Assembly: GCA_903632075.3 (NCBI GenBank)
Contig: CAHIKZ030005642.1
Span: forward strand, 1,906,501 to 1,970,500
Direction of reading: 5' to 3'
Length of the DNA stretch: 64,000 bases
Source: Acanthosepion pharaonis
Lineage: Eukaryota; Mollusca; Cephalopoda; Sepiida; Sepiidae
Part shown: positions 12,187 through 22,976 of the stretch, one piece after another
Layout: each line of letters starts with the position of its first letter
How positions within the stretch are numbered: position 1 is the first letter of the stretch
Program-made: the position numbers and the translations under genes
Notes under the pieces: model-generated
Database searches by the model: none
What the model saw: only the letters and a program-made list of their open reading frames with translations
What the model was told of the DNA's origin: nothing

Positions 12187-12345
12187 ATGCAATCCCCAAC
12201 GGGCCAAAGCCCGCACCACCAAAATCGACCGGAGGAAGAAGAAGACGGCGACGAAGTTCCACCCATTCGTTCTGAAATGGTGTGGATTGTATCTGTTGGT
12301 ACAAGACCAGAACTGGACTTCGTGCAGGTCAGTCCAATTCAACAG
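12187..12345 (+). CDS. Candidate 5' coding exon, unrecognised protein
   Basis: The first ATG after an in-frame stop opens a 53-codon frame starting MQSPTGQSPHHQNRPEEEED. It ends exactly in phase 0 at AACAG|GTAGGC, a good splice donor; a weaker alternative, GTGCAG|GTCAGT, lies 19 bp upstream. CpG dinucleotides are commoner here than in flanking DNA. The piece is acidic and charged at first, then hydrophobic (MVWIVSV). No family recognised. It could equally be a chance ORF. Confidence 0.28.
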
Positions 12346-14870
12346 GTAGGCTATTATTTTCTTGGGGGGGACAAAAAAAAAGCATTATTTTTTTTTTTAT
12401 CCCAATCAGGACTATATGTGAGTTTAATTATTTTTTTAGGATTAAAAAAAGAAAGCGGGGAAAATGAAATTAAATTGCAATTGAAATTATTGAATTATTT
12501 ATTGCATCTGTTTTTTTTTTTTTTTTTCCTTTTTTTGAGTGGGGGATTCAATTTGCAATTTTTTTTATAGCATTGTTTTTCTTGCAGGACAAAACTGCAT
12601 TAACTTTTTTTTTATTATTACTTAATGTGTAAATTCTCTAATTGTCATAAGTCAATCAATATGTTTCGTTTTTGTGGAATATTTTTGTGTTTGTTTCTTA
12701 AACAAGTTTTTTTTTCTGTATTTTTCTTTTTGACACTTCAGCTTTTCAAATCTAAATTTAATTTAATTTTCCTATTCTAACGAAACACATCGGATGCATA
12801 ACTTGTTTCTTTTGCGAGCAAAACTGACACTTTTTTTTTTGCACATGAATAACACGACCTTTTTTAAAACGGCGAATGAAAATCTTTTGATTTACAAAAA
12901 AAACAATTGATTTATTTTTCTGTTCCCAAATTAATTTTTATCTTATTTACGGGGACACTTTGGTTAGATCTTTATTTACAGTTTTTAATTTTTAGTCTAT
13001 TTCCTAATCGAATCCAAATTAATAATCTGGATTCTGGTTACCATTTAATTTATTACAAATATAGAATCTGGTGGTTTTCGGTAAGGATTAAGTGGCAACA
13101 AATCTAATTTCTTGCAGCTTTCAGTAATTTTGTTCTTGGTAAGTGTAAAAAGAAAAGTCTGTTCAGGAATGTTGTAATTGATTTGAGGTGGAATAGGTTA
13201 ATAAAAAGTTTTTTCTTTGACCAAATGGTTTGGATTCGAATCTTTTACTTTTACTTACATAACTGACGTGTGGACAATTCATTTCTATACCATAATTCCT
13301 CAATAATCCATTCGTATGTGTGCTTGTAAAATCTTTGAATTATTATGTGCTTAATTTTATGTTAAAAAATGTGTTGATGATGATCGGATGTAACGTAACT
13401 CCCTTCTCGCTCACATTGACGCACATACATTTGGGGGGGGGGTTACTTTTTTTTTAATTAGTAATATTTCAAAATCGTAAGTATTGCTACACAGTAGTTT
13501 AAATAAATGATTTAAATCAGATTTACAAACACTTCAAGAAGATAAATTAAAACCACACAAAGCCTTCCCACCATAAAATTTTAAAATCTTGTAAAAGAAA
13601 AAGATATATTAGAAAGTTGCTAATTGTCGAACACCACCCAATTCCCGGCCCGCAATATTTTCTTTAATTTTCATGCAGGATGAAAGTCACAAAGTGAAGC
13701 GTGTTAGAAATATTATTGCTTGATTATGAGTGAAAGGAAAGCAGAATTCTAATGATATGTATTTTTTTTTTAAACTGCTCAATTGATTACTAATTGATTG
13801 ACTGATTTACAATCCAATATCATTTTTAATTTTACAACATTACACGCTTAAAACAAAAAAAAAAAAGTAAATAAAAATAAAATAAATCTATTGTTATTGT
13901 AGCATTGAGAAAAGTATATTTCGTTCTGTCCGGTCATGTTTCAGAAATTGTACAATTTCGAAATAATTGACTTTTCAAAAATCCGTGATGCTGATAACGA
14001 TCATAAATCTGATCGACAGATTGTCACTTACCACGTGGTTATTGCAGATCTTTTAACAAATATTCACACACAGGCACGCACGCAATTTTGACACTGATGG
14101 TTTATTTTGGAAATCATTTTCTCTACACTTAGTTCGTTTTTGAGAAAAAAAATAATAAGCCGAAGCGTGACAACTCTTCTAGGGCAGCTGTCCGTTGCTA
14201 TGCCACAAAATCCAATGAATTCTTGTCTTCTCTCTCTTGTAAATCAATAATATGATGATGATCTATGCATTAAAAAATTGTCCTGATGCAGCTCCCTAAA
14301 ATACCTGGAGGTAAAAAAAATGTTGTATTTCAAACGATACTTGCTTACTACTACTTCTACACACTACTGACGCCTGTTGTAGAGCATTCATTATTAGTTT
14401 TATTAAACTTTTTTTGTGAGTTCAATCCTCATTTAGTCATTTAGTGTTGAGTGTTGCATTATCGTAGCCTTGTGACAGATTAAGTTTATTATACTTTTAT
14501 GAATATTTAGCTGTATCATATAATTATGTACAACGTTAAATAAAGATAAAAATTTTGTGTGCCATATGGGTTGAGAGAAGTGTGTTTTGTCATGTGACTA
14601 CAAGCAGAACAAAAAATGGAACCCAGGAATTTTGGATAAAAAAACGAAACCTTGTTAATTTGTGAATACATTTTTGTATGCGTGGCTGTGTGTGTGTGTG
14701 AGAGATTTCCTTTTTGTAAGACCTGAGGTTGTTTTCTGTGAATAATAATCAATTTATGAGAAGTTCCAGTTGTCAAGGATAGAGTTATTTTTTTTTTTTA
14801 CCTCCTTCTGGGAGTTATTTTTTTGTTGAGATTACATTTTATTTTTTATTTTATTTAATTTAATTTATTT
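12346..14870. other. No gene seen; poly-T rich
   Basis: Contains long T runs (12510-12535), a G run at 13433-13442 and a CA/GT-rich patch at 14685-14700. No SINE or transposase motifs. If the exon at 12187 is real this would be intron. Confidence 0.4.
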
Positions 14871-15004
14871 ATTTTGAGTGCGGGTGGAAATCGCAAAAGT
14901 AAAAAAAAAAACGACTTTCAAGAAAAAAATTTTCACACAAAAATATTCTTCCTCTATATTTCTCGCTATAACTGTTTCAAAATTTCATTATTCTATCATC
15001 AATC

Positions 15005-15345
15005 TGTCTGTTCATATCTATCTATCTATCTATCTATCTCATCTATCTATCTATCTATCTATCAGTCTGTTCCACATCTGTATCTATCTATCTATCTCAT
15101 ATCTATCTATCTATCTATTCATCTATCTATGTATCTATCTCAGTCTGTTCATATCTATCTCTATCTATCTCTGTTCATATCTATCTATCTATCTCAGTCT
15201 GTTCATATCTATCTATCTATCTATCTCTGTTCATATCTATCTATCTATCTCAGTCTGTTCATATCTATCTATCTATCTATCTCTGTTCATATCTATCTAT
15301 CTATCTCAGTCTGTTCCTATCTATCTATCTATCTCAGTCTCTTCA

Positions 15346-15390
<45 letters not shown>

Positions 15391-15401
15391 CAGTCTGTTT
15401 C

Positions 15402-15435
<34 letters not shown>

Positions 15436-15643
15436 GTATCATCTATCTCATCTATCTATCTCAGTCTGTTTCTATCTATCTATCTATCTATCTCAGTCTG
15501 TTTCATCTATCTATCTATCTATCTATCTCAGTCTGTTTCTATCTTCTATCTATCATCTATCTATCTCATCTATCTATCTATCTATCTATCTATCTATATA
15601 TCTATCTATCTATCTCAGTCTGTTCTATCTATCTCAGTCTGTT

Positions 15644-15710
<67 letters not shown>

Positions 15711-15721
15711 CAGTCTGTTCA

Positions 15722-15766
<45 letters not shown>

Positions 15767-15777
15767 CAGTCTGTTCA

Positions 15778-15818
<41 letters not shown>

Positions 15819-15851
15819 CAGTCTGTTCATATCTATCTATCTATCTATCTA
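15005..15851 (+). repeat. (GATA)n array with interspersed CAGTCTGTTCATAT motif
   Basis: About 850 bp of TATC repeats interrupted many times by CAGTCTGTTCATATC or the shorter CAGTCTGTTTC, giving a higher-order pattern with units of roughly 30-100 bp. The 362- and 324-codon ORFs reading YLSIYLSI across it are repeat translations, not genes. A second, shorter array with the same interruption lies at 16793-16955. Confidence 0.97.
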
Positions 15852-15943
15852 ATTTTAACTTTGTTTTTCTTAGGTAGAAAGTCAAAGAATGGGTTTAAGA
15901 AGTTCCTTTTTAAATATGATGAATGCTATGAAAATTCTTTCAT

Positions 15944-16309
15944 TATTCTGTATGATCACTGAAGTTAAGCAATGTCAAGCCTGATCAGTACCTACATGGG
16001 TGACCACTTAGAAATATCTAGTGCTGTAATGTGCAGGTGGTGTAATGGCTTGGAATTGTTAATTGGAGAGCCGAGTTCCAATTCCAGTTGGGTCTATTAT
16101 ATTTACTTACGTGCAAAATCCCTTGGGAAAGGTATGAATCCACCTAGTCTTCCCCCAGCTATGGGTTAATTAGTAATACTTGTATCACTAAAACATTATT
16201 GTCTCCCAAAATAAAATAAAATTGTATGCAAAATATTTAGATTTCGACATTAAATAACCCATAGGGGTGTTGATGTGCTGCTAAACAACCAACCAACCAA
16301 CCAACCAAA
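15944..16309 (+). mobile_element. Chimeric 5S rRNA-tRNA SINE, full length
   Basis: Position 15944-16032 follows 5S rRNA: GATCACTGAAGTTAAGCAAT, GTCAAGCCTGATCAGTACC and TGGGTGACCACTTAG. It is followed at about 16033 by a tRNA-like head (GTGGTGTAATGGCTTGGAAT, then GAGTTCCAATTCCAG as a B-box-like block), the family A body (CCTTGGGAAAGGTATGAATC), and the tail TAAATAACCCATAGG..TTGATGTGCTG ending in (AACC)n. 5S and tRNA parts both carry internal RNA polymerase III promoters. Not a functional 5S gene. Confidence 0.85.
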
Positions 16310-16792
16310 ACTTCAATTATTTATTGTGTTATGATATATCAATTAACTTTCTTTTAATTAATTAGGCAGCTCCTTATATTTTATTTCTTTTCCTCTGCTG
16401 ACTTTGTGGTGTGCAAACGTTTTTGCCAATTCAACCAAACCTATATCAAAAGTAAAAACTAATTCAATTTTTTTATCTCTTCAACAACACACGGTCCTAG
16501 CGTTTTCTGTTCTAATGTTCGTTCATTTTGAGATTTTATGTAGACACTCTTCCTTATTTGATGACATATCAAACCATTTCATTTTATATTAGATTTTCAT
16601 AAATTTGTAATAAATGTTTTTTTAAAAAAAAACAACTTGTTTTGAATTGGCCCAAGTTGAGAATATGGGTGAAGTTCCAGCAACCCTTTTGATAAGTGGC
16701 AAGTGTCTTATATGTCCCCAGATATAATAAAGTTTATGTTGGCAAATGAGTTGATATTTGTTAGGCAAGTCCAAGTTTGATATGTCTCTTTA
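16310..16792. other. Unassigned AT-rich spacer
   Basis: No gene or clear repeat family seen between the SINE and the second (GATA)n array. Confidence 0.4.
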
Positions 16793-16853
<61 letters not shown>

Positions 16854-16898
16854 CAGTTTGTTCATGTCTATCTATCTATCTATTTCAATCTGTTCATG

Positions 16899-16943
<45 letters not shown>

Positions 16944-16955
16944 TTCAGTCTGTTC
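16793..16955 (+). repeat. Second (GATA)n array
   Basis: TATC repeats interrupted by CAGTTTGTTCATGTC, TCAATCTGTTCATGTC and TTCAGTCTGTTCATGC, variants of the interruption in the larger array. Confidence 0.95.
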
Positions 16956-17119
16956 ATGCAGACTGAAATAACACTCAGCAATAACTGAGTTCACACTCAG
17001 CAATTTGAAATTTAAGCAAAGTACAATTAGTCATTCTCTTTGAACCAATTTTACTCACTTGAATAGATCAAGATTACAATTTTCGAAAGTTCAACCTTTT
17101 TTTGTTTTTTGCCTGAATT

Positions 17120-17492
17120 TTTCAAATGAGGAATTATCATTATTATTTATTTACTTATTTCTTCTAATTAATATCCTTATCTTTGTTGTAATGGCTACAG
17201 TGTTTCAGCCATTGTCCCTTTGGCATTCTTCAGCTCTCTCTTGTAATTAGCAAGCTCTTATGAATTTTGATCTGTATCCTTTAATAAATCCACACTAGTA
17301 CATCGTTCTTCTGCTGTCCATGCCGGTGGATATTTTATTGATTCTGTTTCGTTTGGCTTCTAATCTCTCTTTTCTTATGAACTGAACTAAAGTTATCACT
17401 TTTTCACACTGCCCGATCCAAGGATTGAACCCTCAACTACCTGGAAACTAAATATGCTTAACCAGTGCTTTTATCTTCTGAGCTATGCATGC
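17120..17492 (-). mobile_element. tRNA-derived SINE with good A and B boxes
   Basis: On the minus strand TAGCTCAGAAG (17475-17485) fits an A box and GGGTTCAATCC (17422-17432) a B box, with about 42 bp between. The body downstream ends with GAAGAATGCCAAAGGGACAA, TGGCTGAAACACTGTAG and AACAAAGATAAGGATATTAA, which parallels the 3' part of family B. This is the best tRNA-like structure in the window, but the stems are imperfect and it is a SINE head rather than a working tRNA gene. Confidence 0.65.
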
Positions 17493-17574
17493 TAAAAGTT
17501 ATAGACTATGGAAGAGAAAAATTGCATCATAAGAATGGGTAAGATCCAAATCCAGGACCTACTCCTGTTGAAGG

Positions 17575-17855
17575 AACCCCTCCCTGATTTTGATCATGTC
17601 TTCAGGGGTGGAGCTGTACTTACTACACTTGGCCAATTGTGGGTTGGTGAGGCTATTTAACTCATAGTTGGGGTGGATGGCTGTAGTCATTGAGGAACTC
17701 ATCTGCCCTTTTAGAACTGCTGGAGTTCCCCTTCCCCTCCTCACCAGACCAGGGGAGCCAGTTTAGTTGCTGAACATTTGACCACCCAGGTTTTGAATTC
17801 AGAATTGTCTTTCTCCTAGACCAGTTACCAACCAAGACTATAGTCTGTCCTGCAA
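17575..17855 (-). mobile_element. SINE family A fragment
   Basis: The segment ends with GTTTTGAATTCAGAATTGTC, CTAGACCAGTTACCAACC and AAGACTATAGTCTGTCCTGC, the complement of the family A 3' body. 17575-17780 contains a possible second, poorly conserved fragment (CTCATAGTTGGGGTGGATGG). Confidence 0.5.
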
Positions 17856-18780
17856 TGTGGAAAAATATCTTAATTATTTTGTGTTTTTTTTTGCTAAGTG
17901 GTATTAATGCACTGTGGAATTTCTGCAGTCTGACTTGTGAGAAATGATTTTGAGTGAATAGATTCAAAAATAATTTATGTGTGGAGACTTTACAAGCAGA
18001 AACAAACAAATTATTTTTCAAATGTTGTATCCTTGACAGCAATGTTGAAAATGTGTCTGAAGTGTTTACATTAATGAATTTCTCTTTATTTCTGGGTGGC
18101 TTCAAGTGTTTATTTTCTGAAAGACTTGAGGCTTGGAACCTCATTAGGTAATATTTTAAGAGAAATGTTAGAAATACTTAAAAAGAAAAAGTTTATGAGA
18201 CAGTAGAGAAAAATGATTTCATCAGCTATACTATTGCATATCTTTGTCGAGGCAATCATCATCATCATCAACAATAAAAAAGATGATTTTGCTTCTGATT
18301 GGATATAATTTAAATTTGGGCTGTAAATTATTGAGTGACAATTTGATACTTAAACCTATTTATATATTTCTGCCTGTTCAACACTATTTTTTTTTTTAAT
18401 TAATGAGATAACATTTTCTTTTTTAATTAGTCATGAAAACTTATCTTCAAATTGAGGAGATAAGTGCTCTAAAATTTCTTAGCATTTTTTGTTTATTGAC
18501 ATTTATGCGCTGTCAAAATTTTTAGTGAATTAGTCAACATATTAACAAATTTTCTTTTTAAAGTGAAATTGCATTAAAAGTGTATGGATTAGGTTAACAG
18601 TTTTAATAGTTTAAAACTTGAATCAGTATTATACACAGACACACACATACACACAGATATATATATATGTATATATAAATAAAAAGAAAGAACAGTAAGA
18701 TATATAATCCGGTGTTCTTATTAATATTTTTATCTTTACAAAATAGTGCTCAATGTAAATTTACAGAGCATTAATATTAT
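17856..18780. other. Unassigned AT-rich sequence
   Basis: Contains an ATC run at 18257-18272 and a short CA/TA tract at 18636-18675. No gene recognised. Confidence 0.4.
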
Positions 18781-19040
18781 AAACTAACTGATTTAAAATA
18801 TGTTTTTTTTTCGCTACACAGTAATAACCATGTTTCAAAAATGGAAGCTAAACGCTTCAAATTTAATTTTGTAATTAAATTAAAAACATTAGTTCCATTT
18901 CATCCTCAAGCGAATTCAGGATGAAATGGAACTAATGTTTTTAATTTAATTACAAAATTAAATTTAAAGCTTTTAGCTTCCATTTTTGAAACATGGTTAT
19001 TACTGTGTAGTGAAAAAAAACATTTTAAATCAGTTAATTT
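18781..19040. repeat. Near-perfect 260-bp palindrome
   Basis: The left arm 18781-18906 and right arm 18918-19040 are complementary over about 125 bp with only a few mismatches and an 11-bp spacer. Matching landmarks are CATGTTTCAAAAATGGAAGC on the left and GCTTCCATTTTTGAAACATG on the right. It has no ORF. It could be a fold-back MITE or a locally formed inverted duplication. Confidence 0.95.
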
Positions 19041-19061
19041 ATTATATATACTCGACTCTCC

Positions 19062-19462
19062 TGTTGACATATGAGGGTCAAGCAGATCAGTTCCAAGGAA
19101 ACTGACAGCTCGATGCCAGCACATGAGATTTGATTATAGTGGTGAAGGTTTCATGCAGGACCATCCACACTTTTTGAAGAGTCAAATACAGAGACCTGTG
19201 CACTACATGCCACAAGGTCCTCAAACGACCCTCTCCAGGTTTTGAATTCAGAGTTGTCCTTTTCCTAGACCAGTTGCCATCCAAGGCTATAGAACCCAGT
19301 CTGCCCTGCTATTTACCCATAGTTGGGGCGGGAGAAGAAGATGGATTCCTACTTTTCCCAAGGGTATTAGCACATAAGTGAATGTAATGGATTCAATTGG
19401 AATTCAAACTCGGCTCTCTGATTCTTCAATCCAAGCCACTAACCATTACATCACTGTGCCTT
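19062..19462 (-). mobile_element. SINE family A, long copy
   Basis: Complement of the family: GCTTGACCCTCATATGTCAA end, GATTTGATTATAGTGGTGAA, CAGTTGCCATCCAAGGCTAT, CAAGGGTATTAGCAC, and finally the tRNA-like head (CTCGGCTCTCTGATTCTTCA, AACCATTACATC). Starts right after the palindrome. Confidence 0.8.
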
Positions 19463-19986
19463 CTATTCAGTGTTATTAGCATTGTATATAGATGTTCCAC
19501 ATTTTTTAATTTTTTCTACAGGCTCCTTTAAGAAGCTTCCTGAAGAAAAAAAAAATGTTTCTGATAACTTTACATCTGATTAATGTCCACCATCACTTCA
19601 ACAAATGGAATGTCACATTTGGCTACATCCATGATACGTTTGTTGTTGTTGTCATATTCTGCACAATCATCAAGGATTGAGATGTCTAAGCACCGGTTTA
19701 TTGTGACATAAAAAAATAACTCGCCCACCTCCAACCTCTGACCTTATTTTTTTACATAACATAGATCTGACTTTCAGTTGGTTAATCGAGACATACCTAC
19801 AAGTATATTTTTAATTCTGATCTTATATCTCCGACCTTTAACTTTCAAAAAAGAGGTATTTGTTTTTAAAAATCATTTTTATCATATTACCAACAATTGC
19901 TTGAGGAAGTACAATCATAGTATTGAAACATGAAAGCTTTTATGTAGTGATTTAAAATGTTTTTATTATAATCTCTTATAATAAAA
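19463..19986. other. Unassigned sequence
   Basis: No gene or clear family member recognised. Confidence 0.35.
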
Positions 19987-20009
19987 ATGTATGTATGTAT
20001 GTATGTATG

Positions 20010-20039
<30 letters not shown>
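19987..20039. repeat. (ATGT)n microsatellite
   Basis: About 13 perfect ATGT units directly beside the fold-back element that follows. Confidence 0.97.
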
Positions 20040-20041
<2 letters not shown>

Positions 20042-20379
20042 AGTAGACATCAAGGTCAACACCCAGCAGCAACAGTTAGTTTCATGCTTAAATGCAATCT
20101 TCAGGCCATGTGTGTTGTGTTTTGGTTCAATTATTTATGTATTTGTCAATAGTGCATTATTGGTAGAATGTCTATAATTCTAATGGTTAGCAATAACGGT
20201 TTTATTTTACATTATTCAAATTAATTTTCAATAACTTGAAACATAACCATTATGGTAATGCATGAAACAGACTCTCCCTGCTTGGTGTTGACCTCAGTGT
20301 CCTCTTTTAGATTTGCATACACTCTTTTCCCGATATTGATTGAGCACTTTAACCTATAAATATAGCATACCATAAAAAC

Positions 20380-20430
<51 letters not shown>
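20040..20430. mobile_element. Fold-back element, short copy, ending in (TA)n
   Basis: The left end (AGGTCAACACCCAGCAGC..TTAGTTTCATGC) is inverted at 20255-20300 (GCATGAAACAGACTC..GGTGTTGACCTC). A further segment ATATTGATTGAGCACTTTAA leads to a (TA)n tract at 20383-20430. The same left end, inverted end and trailing ATAAATATAG plus (TA)n appear at 47806-48990 with a longer centre. It has no ORF of its own. Confidence 0.7.
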
Positions 20431-20432
<2 letters not shown>

Positions 20433-20654
20433 AATTTGTTTTTTCTTAAACGTTATTTTAATATATATTAAATGACTGTTTCCCTTGCCTGGGGAATGCA
20501 GGTTTGAATCCTGCTGGAGAGTGTATATTTTTCTTTAATAAGAATTCTTGAATATTCAGTCTGGCAGACAAAAATAAATATACTGTTTAATAAATCAGCT
20601 GCTAGGAAAGTTGGTTTACTGTGTTGTGCTAGACAATTTCTCTCTCCAGAATCT

Positions 20655-21262
20655 ACCGTAAACTGGGGTAACTTTGTTCCACTTTTTGGGTAAAAGTTGA
20701 AAATTCTGTTTAGTGCATGTATATTTGATGCAAATAGTGATGGCAAAAGTTGTGCATGGACTAAACTGCTACTTATGTGAAGATATGTTGGAAATTGCTT
20801 GTTTCATGCCAGAGAAAAAAAGTCTTTGTACACTGAGGTCAATGTTACCTGGCAATGGCGTAACTTTGACCACTCTAGCTGTTTGCAATCTTTCCTATGT
20901 ATATAAATCCTTGTTGCAGTTGTTTCTGAACTGATAACTTTGACCACCTATAAAATAATTCTTCTGACAACATTTGTTGCAGGATTTCCATATATTCTTT
21001 CAATTTAATCCAAAATGTTGGAAAAGAAATATTATGATTGACTGATGATATAAAATAGGATAAATCAAGCAAAATCACTCACTTTAGTTTTCCTGTGACC
21101 TTCTTCCTTGAAATCTTGACAGGAAAGGAAAGGCATGCACAGTTTTATCAGAACAATGCATTCTGGGAAATAGCTTGTGCCAAGACCTTTTAAAAATTGC
21201 TTCCAACTTAGTGGTCAAAGTTAGCCCAAAAGTTCTGTCTTGGGGCAACTTTGATCACCCTA
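20655..21262. mobile_element. Unclassified repeat with recurring AACTTTGACCAC motif
   Basis: Begins TACCGTAAACTGGGGTAACT and ends TGGGGCAACTTTGATCACCC. Inside, GTAACTTTGACCAC, AACTTTGACCACC and GTGGTCAAAGTTAGCCC recur on both strands. The spacing suggests a non-autonomous element or a set of related repeats, but ends and class are uncertain. The short ORFs inside show no domain. Confidence 0.45.
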
Positions 21263-21456
21263 GTTGATGAGTACCCTGTCAATCATTGGCCTTCAGAATC
21301 ATCTGTTTCTTGTTATTTGACCTCAAAGCTTCTTAAATAACTTATCTTTTTCCTATAAAGTTGTTTTAAAAACTTCTCACCAACAACATTTTGAGAAGCA
21401 CTTTTTATACACAGAAATTAAGGTGTGCAAAATTGCTACCTTTCTAATATGGGAAA

Positions 21457-21600
21457 AGTCTACCCCAGTGAGCGAAATAAAGGGTTCAGTTCGACATTCC
21501 AACCACCTGAATAAGGCTGGAGTGTAAAATGGCCGAAACGTAATAAATATGACAACAAAGATGAGGACAATAGTTCAAATAATGTAAATAATGCCTTTGT
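21457..21600 (+). mobile_element. SINE family B, 3' part
   Basis: GTCTACCCCAGTGAGCGAAA, AGGGTTCAGTTCGACATTCC, ACCACCTGAATAAGGCTGGA and GATGAGGACAATAGTTCAAA in family order; the tRNA-like head is missing. Confidence 0.8.
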
Positions 21601-22021
21601 GTCATAGTGACTTTATTGCCTTGCTTGGGGTGAATTCAATTAAAAAAGAAAAAAAAAAGTGGAGCATCTATTCAAATATAGGTTAAATAAAAAAAAAATA
21701 ATTAAAAATTATATAATAAATGGATTGTTGGAAATATATTTGTAATACCACATATAAAATTTGATTTAATAAAGACTAGTGAAATTGAGGAAACTTAATG
21801 CTAATAGTAAATTGGGATTAACATCATTTTGCTGGGTAACTTAGATTGGATCAAATTTTGGTGCATGTGTACTGAACTTGGTAAATTTTCCCCCCAAATC
21901 AGTTGACTACTTAAAATTTAAGGAGAAATAAAATATATTTTTTTAAATTTGTAAAAGTACTAGTTAGGATAAAGTTGGTAAAAATCTTTCTAGATTCTGA
22001 AAGTACTAGGCAAGTCAGGTT
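21601..22021. other. Unassigned AT-rich sequence
   Basis: 21600-21635 (GCCTTGCTTGGGGTGAATTC) is complementary in sense to 24180-24205, hinting at another low-copy repeat. No gene. Confidence 0.3.
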
Positions 22022-22124
22022 GAGGGAGTGCTGAAAAGTCATTGGCCTTGTCCCACTTCCAAATTTTGACCAAATTTTTAGAATTCAGTTTTGGTTGTGC
22101 TGAGAACCTTTCAGCACCTCCTCG
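22022..22124. mobile_element. Mini mariner-type MITE
   Basis: About 103 bp consisting almost only of two inverted ends: GAGGGAGTGCTGAAAAGTCA on the left and, reverse-complemented, GAGGAGGTGCTGAAAGGTTC on the right. The ends match those of the mariner relic at 27652-28901 (AGGTGCTAAAAAGC), which is the likely source of the transposase that moved it. Confidence 0.75.
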
Positions 22125-22655
22125 TATATTTGAGGCTTCTGTTTATATCTCTATGTTATAATCATACTGAAATAATAAAGCTCACTGACTTGATTTTTGG
22201 CTTGAAAACCACATGACATTGTGACAGGTTCTGTGAGGCTGACCTCGGGTTGTGTGGGTGATTTGAGACCAACAGAAGATTTGGTCATCAAAGAGCACAG
22301 ATTGAAATATGGTATTTGCTAAAAAATGATTTCTGACCTCACAAATGGTTTGGCAGCTAAGGTTAAATTTGACTTCTGAGGTCATTGGTGGTCGAATTAG
22401 TTTTTGGCTTTTATGATCTGGATTACAGCCAAACAATTACATTCTTGGAGAAATGGTGGCAATCTTCATAGTCATTAGAGATCAACAGAAGTCAATTTGG
22501 GAATAAAACAACTTTTTTTTTTTTTTTTAAATTTCATTTTTTTAAGGCAAACAAAACAATTTGAAAAGCTAAAACACTTCATTTTTATTTTGTTTTTTTG
22601 GAAAACTTTGCACATACCTGGACAACATTTCAAACTACTAAAATTGTTAAATGCT
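22125..22655. other. Unassigned sequence
   Basis: No recognised gene. A poly-T run lies at 22511-22528. Confidence 0.3.
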
Positions 22656-22659
22656 TACT

Positions 22660-22945
22660 ATTTACATTATTCAGACTATTGTCCTCATCTTTGTCACCAT
22701 ATTTATTACAACATTTTGGCCTTGTATGCTCAGACCTTCTTCAGGTGGTTGGAATGTGGAACTGAACACTTTATTTCAGTCACTGGGGTAAACTGTTCTA
22801 GTTCCACGTACCATGTCTAATGGATATCAGTTATCTCCTGCTTAATTCCCTCTGCAAGTTCTCCACCGCCTTAACCAGGTATTGAACTCACACTCTTTGG
22901 GTCCTGTCACTGGATCTAACTAACACCTTTATCCACTGTGCCATG
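22660..22945 (-). mobile_element. SINE family B, near full length
   Basis: Reads as the complement of family B from the 3' end (CAGACTATTGTCCTCATCTT) through CTTCAGGTGGTTGGAATGTG and GTTCTAGTTCCACG to the tRNA-like head (AACACCTTTATCCACTGTGC). Just beyond the head a second head starts in the opposite direction. Confidence 0.85.
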
Positions 22946-22976
22946 TGTTCTCAAGGACACATGGCACAGTGGTTAA
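22931..22976. repeat. Head-to-head SINE B ends forming a hairpin
   Basis: ATCCACTGTGCCATGTG, a short spacer, then CACATGGCACAGTGGTTAAA. The two 5' ends of family B meet in inverted orientation. The plus-strand copy is truncated soon after its head. Confidence 0.8.

Noticed and set aside
11766..12266. 166-codon minus-strand ORF
   Set aside because: Serine/asparagine/phenylalanine-rich from homopolymer runs; no domain; it overlaps a plus-strand frame with better splice context.
15005..15851. Regularly spaced repeat that might suggest a CRISPR array
   Set aside because: The 'spacers' are themselves GATA repeats of varying length, the interruption is not a constant direct repeat, and the genome is eukaryotic.
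14874..15962. Longest ORF in the window (362 codons) and the overlapping 324-codon ORF
   Set aside because: Both are translations of the (GATA)n array (YLSIYLSI); composition is set by the repeat.
17403..17492. tRNA gene on the minus strand
   Set aside because: Good boxes but imperfect stems; the following sequence is a SINE tail.
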